A DNA stretch of 64,000 nt from positions 62,001 to 126,000 of the forward strand of contig NZ_CANMRA010000007.1 of the NCBI RefSeq assembly GCF_947500125.1, read 5' to 3'. Origin of the DNA: an uncultured Kocuria sp. (lineage in GTDB: Bacteria; Actinomycetota; Actinomycetes; Actinomycetales; Micrococcaceae). Of the stretch, positions 15,942 through 25,932 are shown one piece after another. Each line of letters begins with the position of its first letter. Positions within the stretch are counted from its first letter, which is position 1. Both the position numbers and the translations under genes were made by a program. The notes under the pieces were generated by a model. The model was not told where the DNA came from. It did no database searches and saw only the letters and a program-made list of their open reading frames with translations.

Positions 15942-17581
15942 GCACCCGGCCACGACGTCCGCGGCCGCCGCATCAGGTCAGCGACCGGCGCAGCCCCCGG
16001 TGGCGGTCCGCCACGCTCGCGGGGGTGATCTCGATCGCCGTCGCCGCCATCACCGCGCTGCCCGCCCAGGCCCAGCTCGACGACGCCACGCGCCGGATCA
16101 CGGAGACCGTCTCCGCCGACCGGCTGCAGGCCCACCTGCAGGCCTTCGACGACATCGCGAAGGCCCACGACGGCAACCGTGCCTCCGGCACGAGCGGCTA
16201 CCGGGCGAGCGTCGACCACGTGGTGGGCGCGCTGCGCGAGGCCGGGTACGAGCCGCGGCTCCAGACGTTCCGGGTGCCGTACTTCGAGGTGGTCGCCCCG
16301 GCGACGGTCGCGACCGTCGCTGACGACGGCGCGCGCACCCGGCTGCCCTCCCGGGAGGTCGCAGCGCTGGAATATTCCGTCTCCGGGGAGGTGACCCGCG
16401 GCCGGCTGCAGGCCGTGGACACGGACGGCTCCCCGGGTGACAGCACGAGCGGCTGCGAGACCGGGGACTTCGAGGACTTCGAACCGGGCAGTGTCGCCCT
16501 CGTCCAGCAGGGCGAGTGCTCCCCGGGGCGGAAGGCCGCCAACGCCGAGGCGGCCGGTGCCTCCGCGGTGCTCGTCTTCGGCTCCGGGGAGCGGCGCCAC
16601 GACCGGCCCGTCAGGGGCTCCCTGGAGGAGCCGCGCGCCGTCACCGTGCCGGTGATCGGCCTGAGCCACCGGGCCGGGGTCGAACTGCTGGACGCGCAGG
16701 AGGTGTCCGTGACCGCCGAGACCGTCTCCGAGCTGCGCGAGACCGTCAACGTCCTCGCGGACACCCGGACGGGTGACCCCGCGAACACCATCGTGGTCGG
16801 CGGGCACCTCGACGGCGACACGGGAGGTCCGGGGATCAACGACAACGGCTCCGGCTCCGCGGCCGTCCTCGCGATCGCGGAGGCGCTGGCGGACACGGAG
16901 GTCCAGAACGCCGTCCGGTTCGCCTGGTGGGGCGGCGAGGAGACCGGCCTCATGGGTTCCGATCACTACGTCTCGGAGCTCGCCGCGCACGATCCGGCTG
17001 CTCTGGAGGGCACCGCGATGTACCTGAACCTCGACATGGTCGGGTCCCCCAACTACGGCCGCTTCGTCTACGACGGCGACGGCTCCGGATCCGGGGGCCA
17101 CCACTCCTATGACGCCCCGGCCGGGTCCGGCGCGATCGAGGACGCGTTCCACGAGTACTTCGACTCCGTGGGGCTGGCGTCGGGAGAGACCGAGTTCGAC
17201 GGCGAGAGCGACTACGTCGCGTTCATCGAGGCCGGCATCCCCTCCGGCGGGCTCTACACGGGCGACGACGACACGATGACCGGCCGGGACGCGAGGCGCT
17301 TCGACGGCCGGGCCGGCGAGCCCCACGACCCGTGCTACCACCGGGCCTGCGACGACATCACCAACATCGACCTCCAGGGCCTCGAGGAGATGAGCGACGC
17401 CGCGGCCGCCGTCGTCCTGCGCTACGCGACGTCCGCCGACGGCGTGGACCTGGACCGGGCCGTGCGCGGCCCCGCGGGCGTCGGCCCGCTGACGGCACTT
17501 CTGGGCGTCCTCGCGGTGGGAGCCGTGGGCCTCGTGACCGTGCTGGTGGTGCGACGGAGAGGGCGTGGGCCGGGCGGCTGA
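15938..17581 (+). CDS. M28 zinc aminopeptidase with PA domain, membrane-anchored (copy 4)
   Basis: A 547-residue peptidase starting at GTG 15938 inside the stop of the propeller gene. It has a long basic N-region and then a signal-peptide core (GVISIAVAAITALPAQAQ). The PA domain is followed by the M28 fold with ligands in GGHLDG, NDNGSGSAA, GGEETG, NLDMVG and CYHRAC. Unlike the other copies it ends in a hydrophobic helix followed by RRRGRG, so it should stay on the outer face of the membrane. It is the most diverged of the four. No LPxTG-like motif precedes the helix, so it is not a sortase substrate. Confidence 0.92.
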   Translation: MSTRPRRPRPPHQVSDRRSPRWRSATLAGVISIAVAAITALPAQAQLDDATRRITETVSADRLQAHLQAFDDIAKAHDGNRASGTSGYRASVDHVVGALREAGYEPRLQTFRVPYFEVVAPATVATVADDGARTRLPSREVAALEYSVSGEVTRGRLQAVDTDGSPGDSTSGCETGDFEDFEPGSVALVQQGECSPGRKAANAEAAGASAVLVFGSGERRHDRPVRGSLEEPRAVTVPVIGLSHRAGVELLDAQEVSVTAETVSELRETVNVLADTRTGDPANTIVVGGHLDGDTGGPGINDNGSGSAAVLAIAEALADTEVQNAVRFAWWGGEETGLMGSDHYVSELAAHDPAALEGTAMYLNLDMVGSPNYGRFVYDGDGSGSGGHHSYDAPAGSGAIEDAFHEYFDSVGLASGETEFDGESDYVAFIEAGIPSGGLYTGDDDTMTGRDARRFDGRAGEPHDPCYHRACDDITNIDLQGLEEMSDAAAAVVLRYATSADGVDLDRAVRGPAGVGPLTALLGVLAVGAVGLVTVLVVRRRGRGPGG

Positions 17582-17584
17582 CGA

Positions 17585-17607
17585 CGTGGCCCGGGATCCG
17601 GGCCACG
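17585..17607 (+). terminator. Terminator hairpin after M28 copy 4
   Basis: Perfect 10-bp stem (CGTGGCCCGG and complement) with a 3-base loop, four bases after the stop codon. No T tract. Confidence 0.65.
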
Positions 17608-17644
17608 ATGGATCGGCGGGCTGATCGGTGCGATGCTGGACGGC

Positions 17645-18334
17645 ATGACCCGCACTGGTTCCCCTCGGGGCGTCCTGTTCGACGTCGACGGCACCCTCAT
17701 CGACTCGAGCTACCTGCACACCGTCGCCTGGTGGCACGCCTTCAACCAGACCGGCCACGACGTCCCCATGCACCGCATCCACCGGCTCATCGGCATGGGC
17801 TCGGAGCAGCTGATCGACGAGCTGCTGCCCGCCGACCGGGACCGGGACGGGGACGACGCCATCGGCGCCGCCCACGGGGCCCTGTTCTCCGTGCACTGGC
17901 CGGGGCTCAAGCCCACCCGCGGCGCCGCGGAGCTGCTGCGCCGCTGCGCCGACGCCGGCCTCGTGGTGGTGCTGGCGTCGTCGTCGAACGTCACCGAGGT
18001 GGCCGCCATGCGGGAGGCCCTCGGCTCCGACGACCTGCTCACGGCGGTCACGACCGCCACGGACGCCGAGCACAGCAAGCCCGCGCCGGACATCTTCGCC
18101 GCGGCGCTGGAGGCTGGGGGCCTGCGCCCCGAGGACGCGATCGTGGTGGGGGACGCGCGCTGGGACGTCGAGTCCGCGTGGAAGCTCGGCCTCGACGCCG
18201 TGTGCCTGACGAGCGGCGGCATCAGCGAGTCGGAGCTGCGCGAGGCCGGGGCCGTGGCCGTCTACGCGGACCCGCAGGCCCTGCTGGACGACTTCGAGAA
18301 CAGCCCCCTGGCCCGGCTCGCCCCGGCGCGCTGA
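17645..18334 (+). CDS. HAD-family phosphatase (beta-phosphoglucomutase/phosphatase-like)
   Basis: Cytoplasmic hydrolase of the HAD superfamily, 229 residues. Motif I is FDVDGTLID with nucleophile D13 and acid/base D15. Motif II is VVVLASSSN, motif III is the K of HSKPAPDIF, and motif IV is VVGDARWDVESAW. The helical cap lies between motifs I and II (C1 type). Substrate unknown. An upstream ATG at 17633 is also possible; neither has a clear ribosome site. Confidence 0.85.
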   Translation: MTRTGSPRGVLFDVDGTLIDSSYLHTVAWWHAFNQTGHDVPMHRIHRLIGMGSEQLIDELLPADRDRDGDDAIGAAHGALFSVHWPGLKPTRGAAELLRRCADAGLVVVLASSSNVTEVAAMREALGSDDLLTAVTTATDAEHSKPAPDIFAAALEAGGLRPEDAIVVGDARWDVESAWKLGLDAVCLTSGGISESELREAGAVAVYADPQALLDDFENSPLARLAPAR

Positions 18335-18395
18335 GCGCTCCCGCGCGGCGCCGGGCGGACTGCGCTGTGCACCACCGCGTACGGAAGGACCCGGT

Positions 18396-19094
18396 ATGAC
18401 CGCCGACGACAGACCCGTCCTCGTGTTCGACGTGAACGAGACCCTCTCGGACATGCGTCCCCTGCACCACGCCTTCGAGGAGGTGGGCGTGCCGGGGGAG
18501 CTGGCGCAGACGTGGTTCGCCTCGGTCCTGCGGGAGGGCTTCGCGCTGGCCGTCCACGGGGAGGCCCAGCCGTTCTCCGTGCTGGCGCAGGAGGTGGCGC
18601 GCACGCTCTTCACCTCCCACCCGCCGAGCCGGGGCGTGGAGGACGCCGTGGCCCACGTCCTGGACGCCGTGCAGCGGCTGCCCCTCCACGCGGACGTCCC
18701 GGAGGGGGTGCGGTCCCTCGCGGCAGCCGGGTTCCGGCTCACGGCCCTCACCAACGGCTCCGCGGCCACCGCCGAGGGCCTGCTCGAGCGCGGGGGCGTG
18801 CGGCAGCACTTCGAGCAGGTCTGCTCGGTCGAGGACGCGCCCTGCTGGAAGCCGGCGTCCGAGGCCTACGCCTGGGCGAGCGGGGCGTGGGGCGTGCCGC
18901 TGGAGCGGATGCTCATGATCGCGGTGCACCCCTGGGACCTGCACGGGGCGGCCCGGGCGGGGATGCGCACGGCCTGGATCGACCGGCACGGGGCGCCCTA
19001 CCCGCAGTACGCGCGCACCCCGGACCTCAGGGTGTCCGGGGTGCGGGAGCTCGCCGCGCGGCTGGGCGACGGCGGCGCCGGGCTCACGGCCTGA
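18396..19094 (+). CDS. Haloacid dehalogenase type II-like HAD hydrolase
   Basis: A 232-residue HAD protein. FDVNETLSDM near residue 11 has Asn in place of the second motif I Asp, the mark of L-2-haloacid dehalogenases, so the reaction is probably dehalogenation or a related hydrolysis and not phosphate transfer. TALTNGSAATAEGLL is motif II, and CWKPASEAY carries the lysine. The last motif reads MIAVHPWDLHGAARAGM, matching the type II pattern. GGAAGG lies before ATG 18396. It ends ten bases before the convergent reductase gene. Confidence 0.85.
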   Translation: MTADDRPVLVFDVNETLSDMRPLHHAFEEVGVPGELAQTWFASVLREGFALAVHGEAQPFSVLAQEVARTLFTSHPPSRGVEDAVAHVLDAVQRLPLHADVPEGVRSLAAAGFRLTALTNGSAATAEGLLERGGVRQHFEQVCSVEDAPCWKPASEAYAWASGAWGVPLERMLMIAVHPWDLHGAARAGMRTAWIDRHGAPYPQYARTPDLRVSGVRELAARLGDGGAGLTA

Positions 19095-19103
19095 GGGACC
19101 GGT

Positions 19104-20111
19104 TCACAGCCGGACGACCATCTTGCCGGTGTTGGCCCCGGCGAGCAGGTCGATGAACGCCTGCGGGGCGTCGTCGAGCCCTTCGCGCACGGTCTCGTCC
19201 CACTGGATCTCGCCGGCCGCCAGCCAGCCGGCCATCTTCTCGCGGAACTCCGGGCCCAGGTCCTGGTGACCGCTCACCAGGAAGCCCTGCAGGCTCAGCT
19301 GCTTGCCGATCGCCAGCGCCAGGTTCCGCGGCGCGGCCGGCGGCTCGGTCGCGTTGTACTGCGAGATCGCGCCGCACAGGCACACGCGGCCGTGCGGGTT
19401 CAGCGCGGAGATCGCGGCCTCCAGGTGCTCACCGCCCACGTTGTCGAAGTACACGTCGATGCCCTCGGGCGCCGCGCGCCGCAGCTGGGGGAGGACCGGG
19501 CCGTCGTGGTAGTCGAAGGCGGCGTCGAAGCCGAGCTCCAGCAGCCGGGCGACCTTCTCCGGCGAGCCGGCGCTGCCCACCACGCGCGCGGCGCCGCTGA
19601 GCCTCGCGATCTGGCCCACCAGCGAGCCCACGGCCCCGGCGGCGCCCGAGACGAACACCGTGTCCCCGGGGCGGAACCGCGCGGCCGCCATGAGCCCGGC
19701 GTACGCGGTGAGCCCCGGCATGCCGAGCACCCCCAGGTAGGCCGACTCCGGGGCCAGCGCGGGGTCCACCACGGTGGCGGAGCCGGCGTCGATCAGGGCG
19801 TGCTCGCGCCACCCCGCCCCGTGCAGCACGGTGGCGCCCACGGGCAGCTCGGGGGCGGACGAGGCGACGACCTCGCCCACGGCGCCGCCGTCGAGCGGCC
19901 GGTCCACCTGGAACGGCGGGACGTAGGACTTCACATCGTTCATCCGGCCGCGCATGTACGGGTCCACGGACATCCAGTGGTTGGCGACCACGACCTGCCC
20001 GGGGCCGGGCTCGGGCAGTGCGGCCTCCTCGAGCCGGAAGTTCTCGGGCGTGGGGGTGCCGTCCGGGCGGGAGGCGAGCACGACCTGGCGGGTGCTGGTG
20101 GGAGGGGTCAT
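19104..20111 (-). CDS. CurA-type NADPH-dependent oxidoreductase (MDR family)
   Basis: Medium-chain reductase without catalytic zinc, 335 residues, that reduces activated double bonds such as 2-alkenals. The NADPH-binding Rossmann motif GAAGAVGSLVGQIA is near residue 155. The N-terminal segment NHWMSVDPYMRGRM is the signature of the CurA/leukotriene-B4 dehydrogenase group, and the late DVYFDNVGGEHLEA block fits. AGGAGA precedes the ATG at 20111. The adjacent Ohr/OhrR genes on the same strand suggest a shared role in detoxifying oxidised lipids; this is inference. Confidence 0.9.
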   Translation of the reverse strand: MTPPTSTRQVVLASRPDGTPTPENFRLEEAALPEPGPGQVVVANHWMSVDPYMRGRMNDVKSYVPPFQVDRPLDGGAVGEVVASSAPELPVGATVLHGAGWREHALIDAGSATVVDPALAPESAYLGVLGMPGLTAYAGLMAAARFRPGDTVFVSGAAGAVGSLVGQIARLSGAARVVGSAGSPEKVARLLELGFDAAFDYHDGPVLPQLRRAAPEGIDVYFDNVGGEHLEAAISALNPHGRVCLCGAISQYNATEPPAAPRNLALAIGKQLSLQGFLVSGHQDLGPEFREKMAGWLAAGEIQWDETVREGLDDAPQAFIDLLAGANTGKMVVRL

Positions 20112-20161
20112 CGGTTCTCCTGGGGGTCGAAGGGTGCGGGGGAGCAGGGGAGCGGGAGGGA

Positions 20162-20584
20162 TCAGTCCTCGGCGACGGTCACGAGGACGTCGACGTTGCC
20201 GCGGGTGGCGTTCGAGTACGGGCACACCTGGTGGGCCTTGTCGGCCAGGGACTGCGCGGTGTCCTGGTCGAGCTCCGGGAGCACGACCTCCAGGGTGACC
20301 TCGAGACCGAAGCCGCCCTGGCCGTTGCCGCCGATGCCCACGCGGGCGCCGACGCTGGAGTCGCCCAGCGTCACCTTCTCCTGCCGGGCCACCATCTGCA
20401 GGGCGGAGTGGAAGCAGGCGGCGTAGCCGGCGGCGAAGAGCTGCTCCGGGTTGGCGCCGTCACCGGAGCCGCCCATCTCCTGCGGGACGGCCAGGCCCAG
20501 GTCGATCCGGCCGTCGGTGGTGCGGGTGCGGCCGTTGCGGCCGGAGCCGGTGGCGAGGGCCTCGGCGGTGTAGACGGTCTCCAT
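20162..20584 (-). CDS. ohr: Organic hydroperoxide resistance protein Ohr
   Basis: Thiol peroxidase of the Ohr/OsmC fold, 140 residues, that reduces organic hydroperoxides. Both redox cysteines are present: C57 in GYAACFHSAL and C121 in VCPYSNATRGN. The N-terminus METVYTAEA and the NPEQLFAAGYAAC block are classic Ohr. It follows the ohrR gene by five bases on the minus strand, so both are read from the operator region near 21118-21165. Confidence 0.96.
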   Translation of the reverse strand: METVYTAEALATGSGRNGRTRTTDGRIDLGLAVPQEMGGSGDGANPEQLFAAGYAACFHSALQMVARQEKVTLGDSSVGARVGIGGNGQGGFGLEVTLEVVLPELDQDTAQSLADKAHQVCPYSNATRGNVDVLVTVAED

Positions 20585-20589
20585 GGTGG

Positions 20590-21105
20590 TCACTCCTGGG
20601 TGGTGGTGTCGGTGCTGTTCGAGGTGCCAGTGCTGTTCGTGGTGTCGGTGCTGTTCGTGCTGCTGGTGCTCGCGGGATCCTCGCCGGCGGGGGCGCCGAC
20701 CTTCCGGGCCAGTCGCCGCAGCGTCTCCATCTCGGCGGCGGTCAGTCCCGAGGCCTCCAGGACCCGCCGCTGCACGGCCGGGGCGCGCTCGCGCAGCCGG
20801 TGGCCGGCCGGGGTGAGGTGGACGGTGACCCGCCGCTCGTCGTCGTGACCCCTGCGGCGCTCGAGGAGGCCGCCGGTCTCCATCCGCTTCAGCAGCGGGG
20901 AGAGGGTGCCGCTGTCCAGGCGCAGGCGGGAGCCCAGCGCCGAGACGGTCCGGCCGTCCTCCTCCCACAGCGCGAGCAGCGCCAGGTACTGCGGATAGGT
21001 CAGGCCGAGCTCCGCCAGCGGCTCGCGGTAGGCCGCGGTCGTGGCCCGGGAGGCGGCGTAGAGCGCGAAGCACAGCTGCGCGTCGAGCCGGAGGTCTGCA
21101 TCCAT
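20590..21105 (-). CDS. ohrR: OhrR, MarR-family peroxide-sensing repressor
   Basis: Winged-helix repressor of ohr. The peroxide-sensing Cys is C12 in LDAQLCFALY, and the DNA-binding wing includes RLRLDSGTLSPLLKRME and RRGHDDERRVTV. From the ATG at 21105 it has 171 residues, longer than usual, because the C-terminus carries a Ser/Thr/Asn tail of three hexapeptides (NSTDTT, NSTGTS, NSTDTT) encoded by an 18-bp tandem repeat. A GTG at 21123 would add six residues. Three 15-bp repeats just upstream are a likely operator. Confidence 0.94.
   Translation of the reverse strand: MDADLRLDAQLCFALYAASRATTAAYREPLAELGLTYPQYLALLALWEEDGRTVSALGSRLRLDSGTLSPLLKRMETGGLLERRRGHDDERRVTVHLTPAGHRLRERAPAVQRRVLEASGLTAAEMETLRRLARKVGAPAGEDPASTSSTNSTDTTNSTGTSNSTDTTTQE
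20606..20659 (-). repeat. 18-bp tandem repeat (3 units) in ohrR 3' end
   Basis: Three 18-bp units, 20606-20623, 20624-20641 and 20642-20659, each containing GTGCTGTTCG on the plus strand and encoding a six-residue Asn-Ser-Thr repeat in OhrR. The third unit differs from the first by one base. Because the unit is a multiple of three, copy number can change without breaking the frame. Confidence 0.9.
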
Positions 21106-21117
21106 GCCGTTATCGTT

Positions 21118-21165
21118 GCACACGACTCAAATGCGCGCAACTCAAGTGCGTGCAATTCAGTTGTG
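21118..21165 (-). promoter_or_regulatory. Three 15-bp direct repeats, probable OhrR operator
   Basis: Units GCACACGACTCAAAT (21118), GCGCGCAACTCAAGT (21133) and GCGTGCAATTCAGTT (21148), then a partial GTGCGCA. The shared pattern is GCGYGCAAYTCARWT, with inverted halves such as TTGCGCGCA. The position directly in front of ohrR, and the CAATT-like core known from OhrR sites, support autoregulation. Confidence 0.6.
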
Positions 21166-21188
21166 CGCATCCAAAGGGGACCGGCGGG

Positions 21189-24050
<2,862 letters not shown>

Positions 24051-24103
24051 GGGGTCTCCTGAGTGGGAGTCGGGGCAGCCGGTGTGGTCCATGCCACAGC
24101 TTA

Positions 24104-24114
24104 TGGTATGACCA
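24104..24114. promoter_or_regulatory. GntR/FadR-type operator TGGTATGACCA
   Basis: TGGT-N3-ACCA is the classic half-site arrangement of FadR/LldR-subfamily GntR repressors that control lactate genes. It lies between the divergent dehydrogenase (start 24050) and the small zinc-ribbon gene (start 24233). A related TGGTCCATGCCA is at 24085-24096. No GntR gene is present in the window. Confidence 0.5.
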
Positions 24115-24232
24115 CAGGGTCGTGCGCGGGCCGGCCCGGACCCGTGCGGGGGGATTGTGGGCGGCGCCGTTTTGGGGGAGGCTCGGGCCACGGGCCCGAG
24201 GGCCCGCGAGCCGACCCCTGGAGGAGACCACC

Positions 24233-24391
24233 ATGGACCCCATCTGCCCGTCCTGCGGCGGACCCCTGCGCCAGATCCCCGAGGACCAGTGGCCCGAGGG
24301 AGGACCCGTGCCCGAGGGCACCGTCGAGATGTACCTGTGCGAGAAGACCAACCACCGGATCATCGTGGCGGTCCCCGAGATCTCCGGGTGA
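24233..24391 (+). CDS. Small zinc-ribbon-like protein, 52 residues
   Basis: A strong ribosome site (GGAGGAG) precedes ATG 24233. The product begins DPICPSCGGPLRQ, a CPxCGG zinc-knuckle half, and has a single further Cys (YLCEKT), so a three-cysteine or dimeric metal site is possible. Its stop overlaps the GTG of the next gene (GTGA), giving a two-gene unit. No named family recognised. Confidence 0.7.
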   Translation: MDPICPSCGGPLRQIPEDQWPEGGPVPEGTVEMYLCEKTNHRIIVAVPEISG

Positions 24392-25005
24392 GCGACCCGG
24401 CGCCGGACGTCCGGCGGGTCGTGGTGGTGCACGGCTACGACGCCGCCCCGGACCAGCACTGGTTCCCGTGGCTGCGCGACCGGCTCACCGCCGACGGCGT
24501 GCGGACGGTCGTCGTGGAGCTCCCGGAGCCGTCCTTCCCGGAGGCCGGCGCGTGGCAGACCGCCCTGGCCCGGGCGGTGGGCGAACCGGACCGGCACACC
24601 CACCTGGTCGGTCACAGCCTGGGCTGCATCACGGTCCTGCGCCACCTCGCCGGCCTGCCCCGGCCCTGGACGCTGGGCGGGCTGGTGCTCGTGGCGGGCT
24701 TCACGGGGCCGCTCGGGAGCGTGCCGCTCCTGGACGAGTTCCTCGCCGAGGACGTCGACGTCTCCGCGGTGCGCGCGAACGCCCGGCGCCGGCTGGTGCT
24801 GCGCTCCGACGACGACCCGACCGTGCCGCCGGCCGCCACCGAGGCCCTCGCCGAGCGCCTCGACGCCCCGGTGCGGGTGGTGCCCGGGGCCGGGCACTTC
24901 TGCGGCTCGGACGGCGTCACCCGCCTGCCCGCCGTGCTCGACGCCCTGGTGCCCCGCGGCGGCACCGGTGCGCGAGCGGCGGCCGGGCGCCCGCTCAGTC
25001 CGTGA
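24388..25005 (+). CDS. RBBP9/YdeN-type alpha/beta hydrolase
   Basis: A 205-residue serine hydrolase. The nucleophile elbow GHSLGC places the Ser at residue 77, the acid is in RSDDDPTVP and the His is in GAGHFCG. The start VVVVHGYDAAPDQHWFPWL is typical of the RBBP9/YdeN family, whose cellular substrates are mostly unknown. GTG 24388 is coupled to the zinc-ribbon gene. Its 3' end overlaps the convergent metallophosphoesterase gene by 11 bases. Confidence 0.88.
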   Translation: MSDPAPDVRRVVVVHGYDAAPDQHWFPWLRDRLTADGVRTVVVELPEPSFPEAGAWQTALARAVGEPDRHTHLVGHSLGCITVLRHLAGLPRPWTLGGLVLVAGFTGPLGSVPLLDEFLAEDVDVSAVRANARRRLVLRSDDDPTVPPAATEALAERLDAPVRVVPGAGHFCGSDGVTRLPAVLDALVPRGGTGARAAAGRPLSP

Positions 25006-25918
25006 GCGTCAGCAGCACGGCCTCCGGCGGGCAGAACAGCCGGATCGGCGCGAAGCGGGATGTCCCCAGGCCCGCCGAGACGTTGACCGGCACCCCACCC
25101 TGGGTGATGAGCCCCTTGCAGCGCTCCGGCTCGAGGTCGCAGTTGCTGACCAGCGCGCGCCCGCCCGGGAGGCAGACCTGCCCGCCGTGGGTGTGCCCCG
25201 CCAGCACGAGCTGCGCGCCGTCCTCGGCGAAGCGGTCCAGGGTCCGCAGGTAGGGGGCGTGGGCCACCCCGAGGCGCAGGTCCGCCGTGGCGGGATCGCC
25301 GAAGCCGGGGTGCCGGTCGTAGCCCAGGTGCGGGTCGTCCACCCCGGAGAGGTCCAGGGTCAGGCCCGCGACCTCCATCCGGGCGGAGCGGTTGATCAGC
25401 GGCGTCCAGCCGGCGGCGTCGAACGCGTCGTGCATGTCCTGGGTGGGCAGCCGGGGCGCCTCGTCCCGCCCCTCCCCGGAGGTGTCCCGCCACAGGTAGC
25501 GGAACGGGTTCTTGGGCCGCGGCGCGAAGTAGCAGTTGGACCCCGGGACGTAGGCCCCGGGGAAGCGCAGCAGCGGCTCCAGGATCTCCAGCAGCCACGG
25601 CAGGGCCTCGGGGTGGGAGAGGTTGTCCCCGGTGTCCACCACGAGGTCCGGCTCCAGCGCCGCGAGCGAGTGCACGAACTCCCGCACCGCGCGCTGGCCC
25701 GGCCAGACGTGCAGGTCCGACAGGTGCAGGATCCGCAGCGGCGCGCTGCCCTCGGGCAGCAGCCGGAGCCGTTCCGTGCGCAGCTGGAAGCGGCGGCGCT
25801 CGACGACGACGCCCCACGCGCCGAGGCCCGCCGCCGCCACCGCACCGGCCGCCGTCACGGCGGCGGCGGTCCGCACGGCGGGCGCGACGGTGCCCCCGGG
25901 GGTGTGCACGAGATCCAT
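24995..25918 (-). CDS. Membrane-anchored metallophosphoesterase
   Basis: A 307-residue calcineurin-like phosphoesterase with an N-terminal hydrophobic helix (about 17-36). Metal-binding motifs appear in order: LSDLHVW (D, H), VDTGDNLS (D), GSNCYFA where most relatives have GNH, AHAP, and GHTHGGQ. This resembles the YaeI/YkuE group that acts near the membrane. The gene begins 14 bases after the PBP stop, so it is probably co-transcribed with the PBP; a link to cell-envelope upkeep is inference. Confidence 0.88.
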   Translation of the reverse strand: MDLVHTPGGTVAPAVRTAAAVTAAGAVAAAGLGAWGVVVERRRFQLRTERLRLLPEGSAPLRILHLSDLHVWPGQRAVREFVHSLAALEPDLVVDTGDNLSHPEALPWLLEILEPLLRFPGAYVPGSNCYFAPRPKNPFRYLWRDTSGEGRDEAPRLPTQDMHDAFDAAGWTPLINRSARMEVAGLTLDLSGVDDPHLGYDRHPGFGDPATADLRLGVAHAPYLRTLDRFAEDGAQLVLAGHTHGGQVCLPGGRALVSNCDLEPERCKGLITQGGVPVNVSAGLGTSRFAPIRLFCPPEAVLLTLTD

Positions 25919-25932
25919 TCCGGGCGCCGGGC

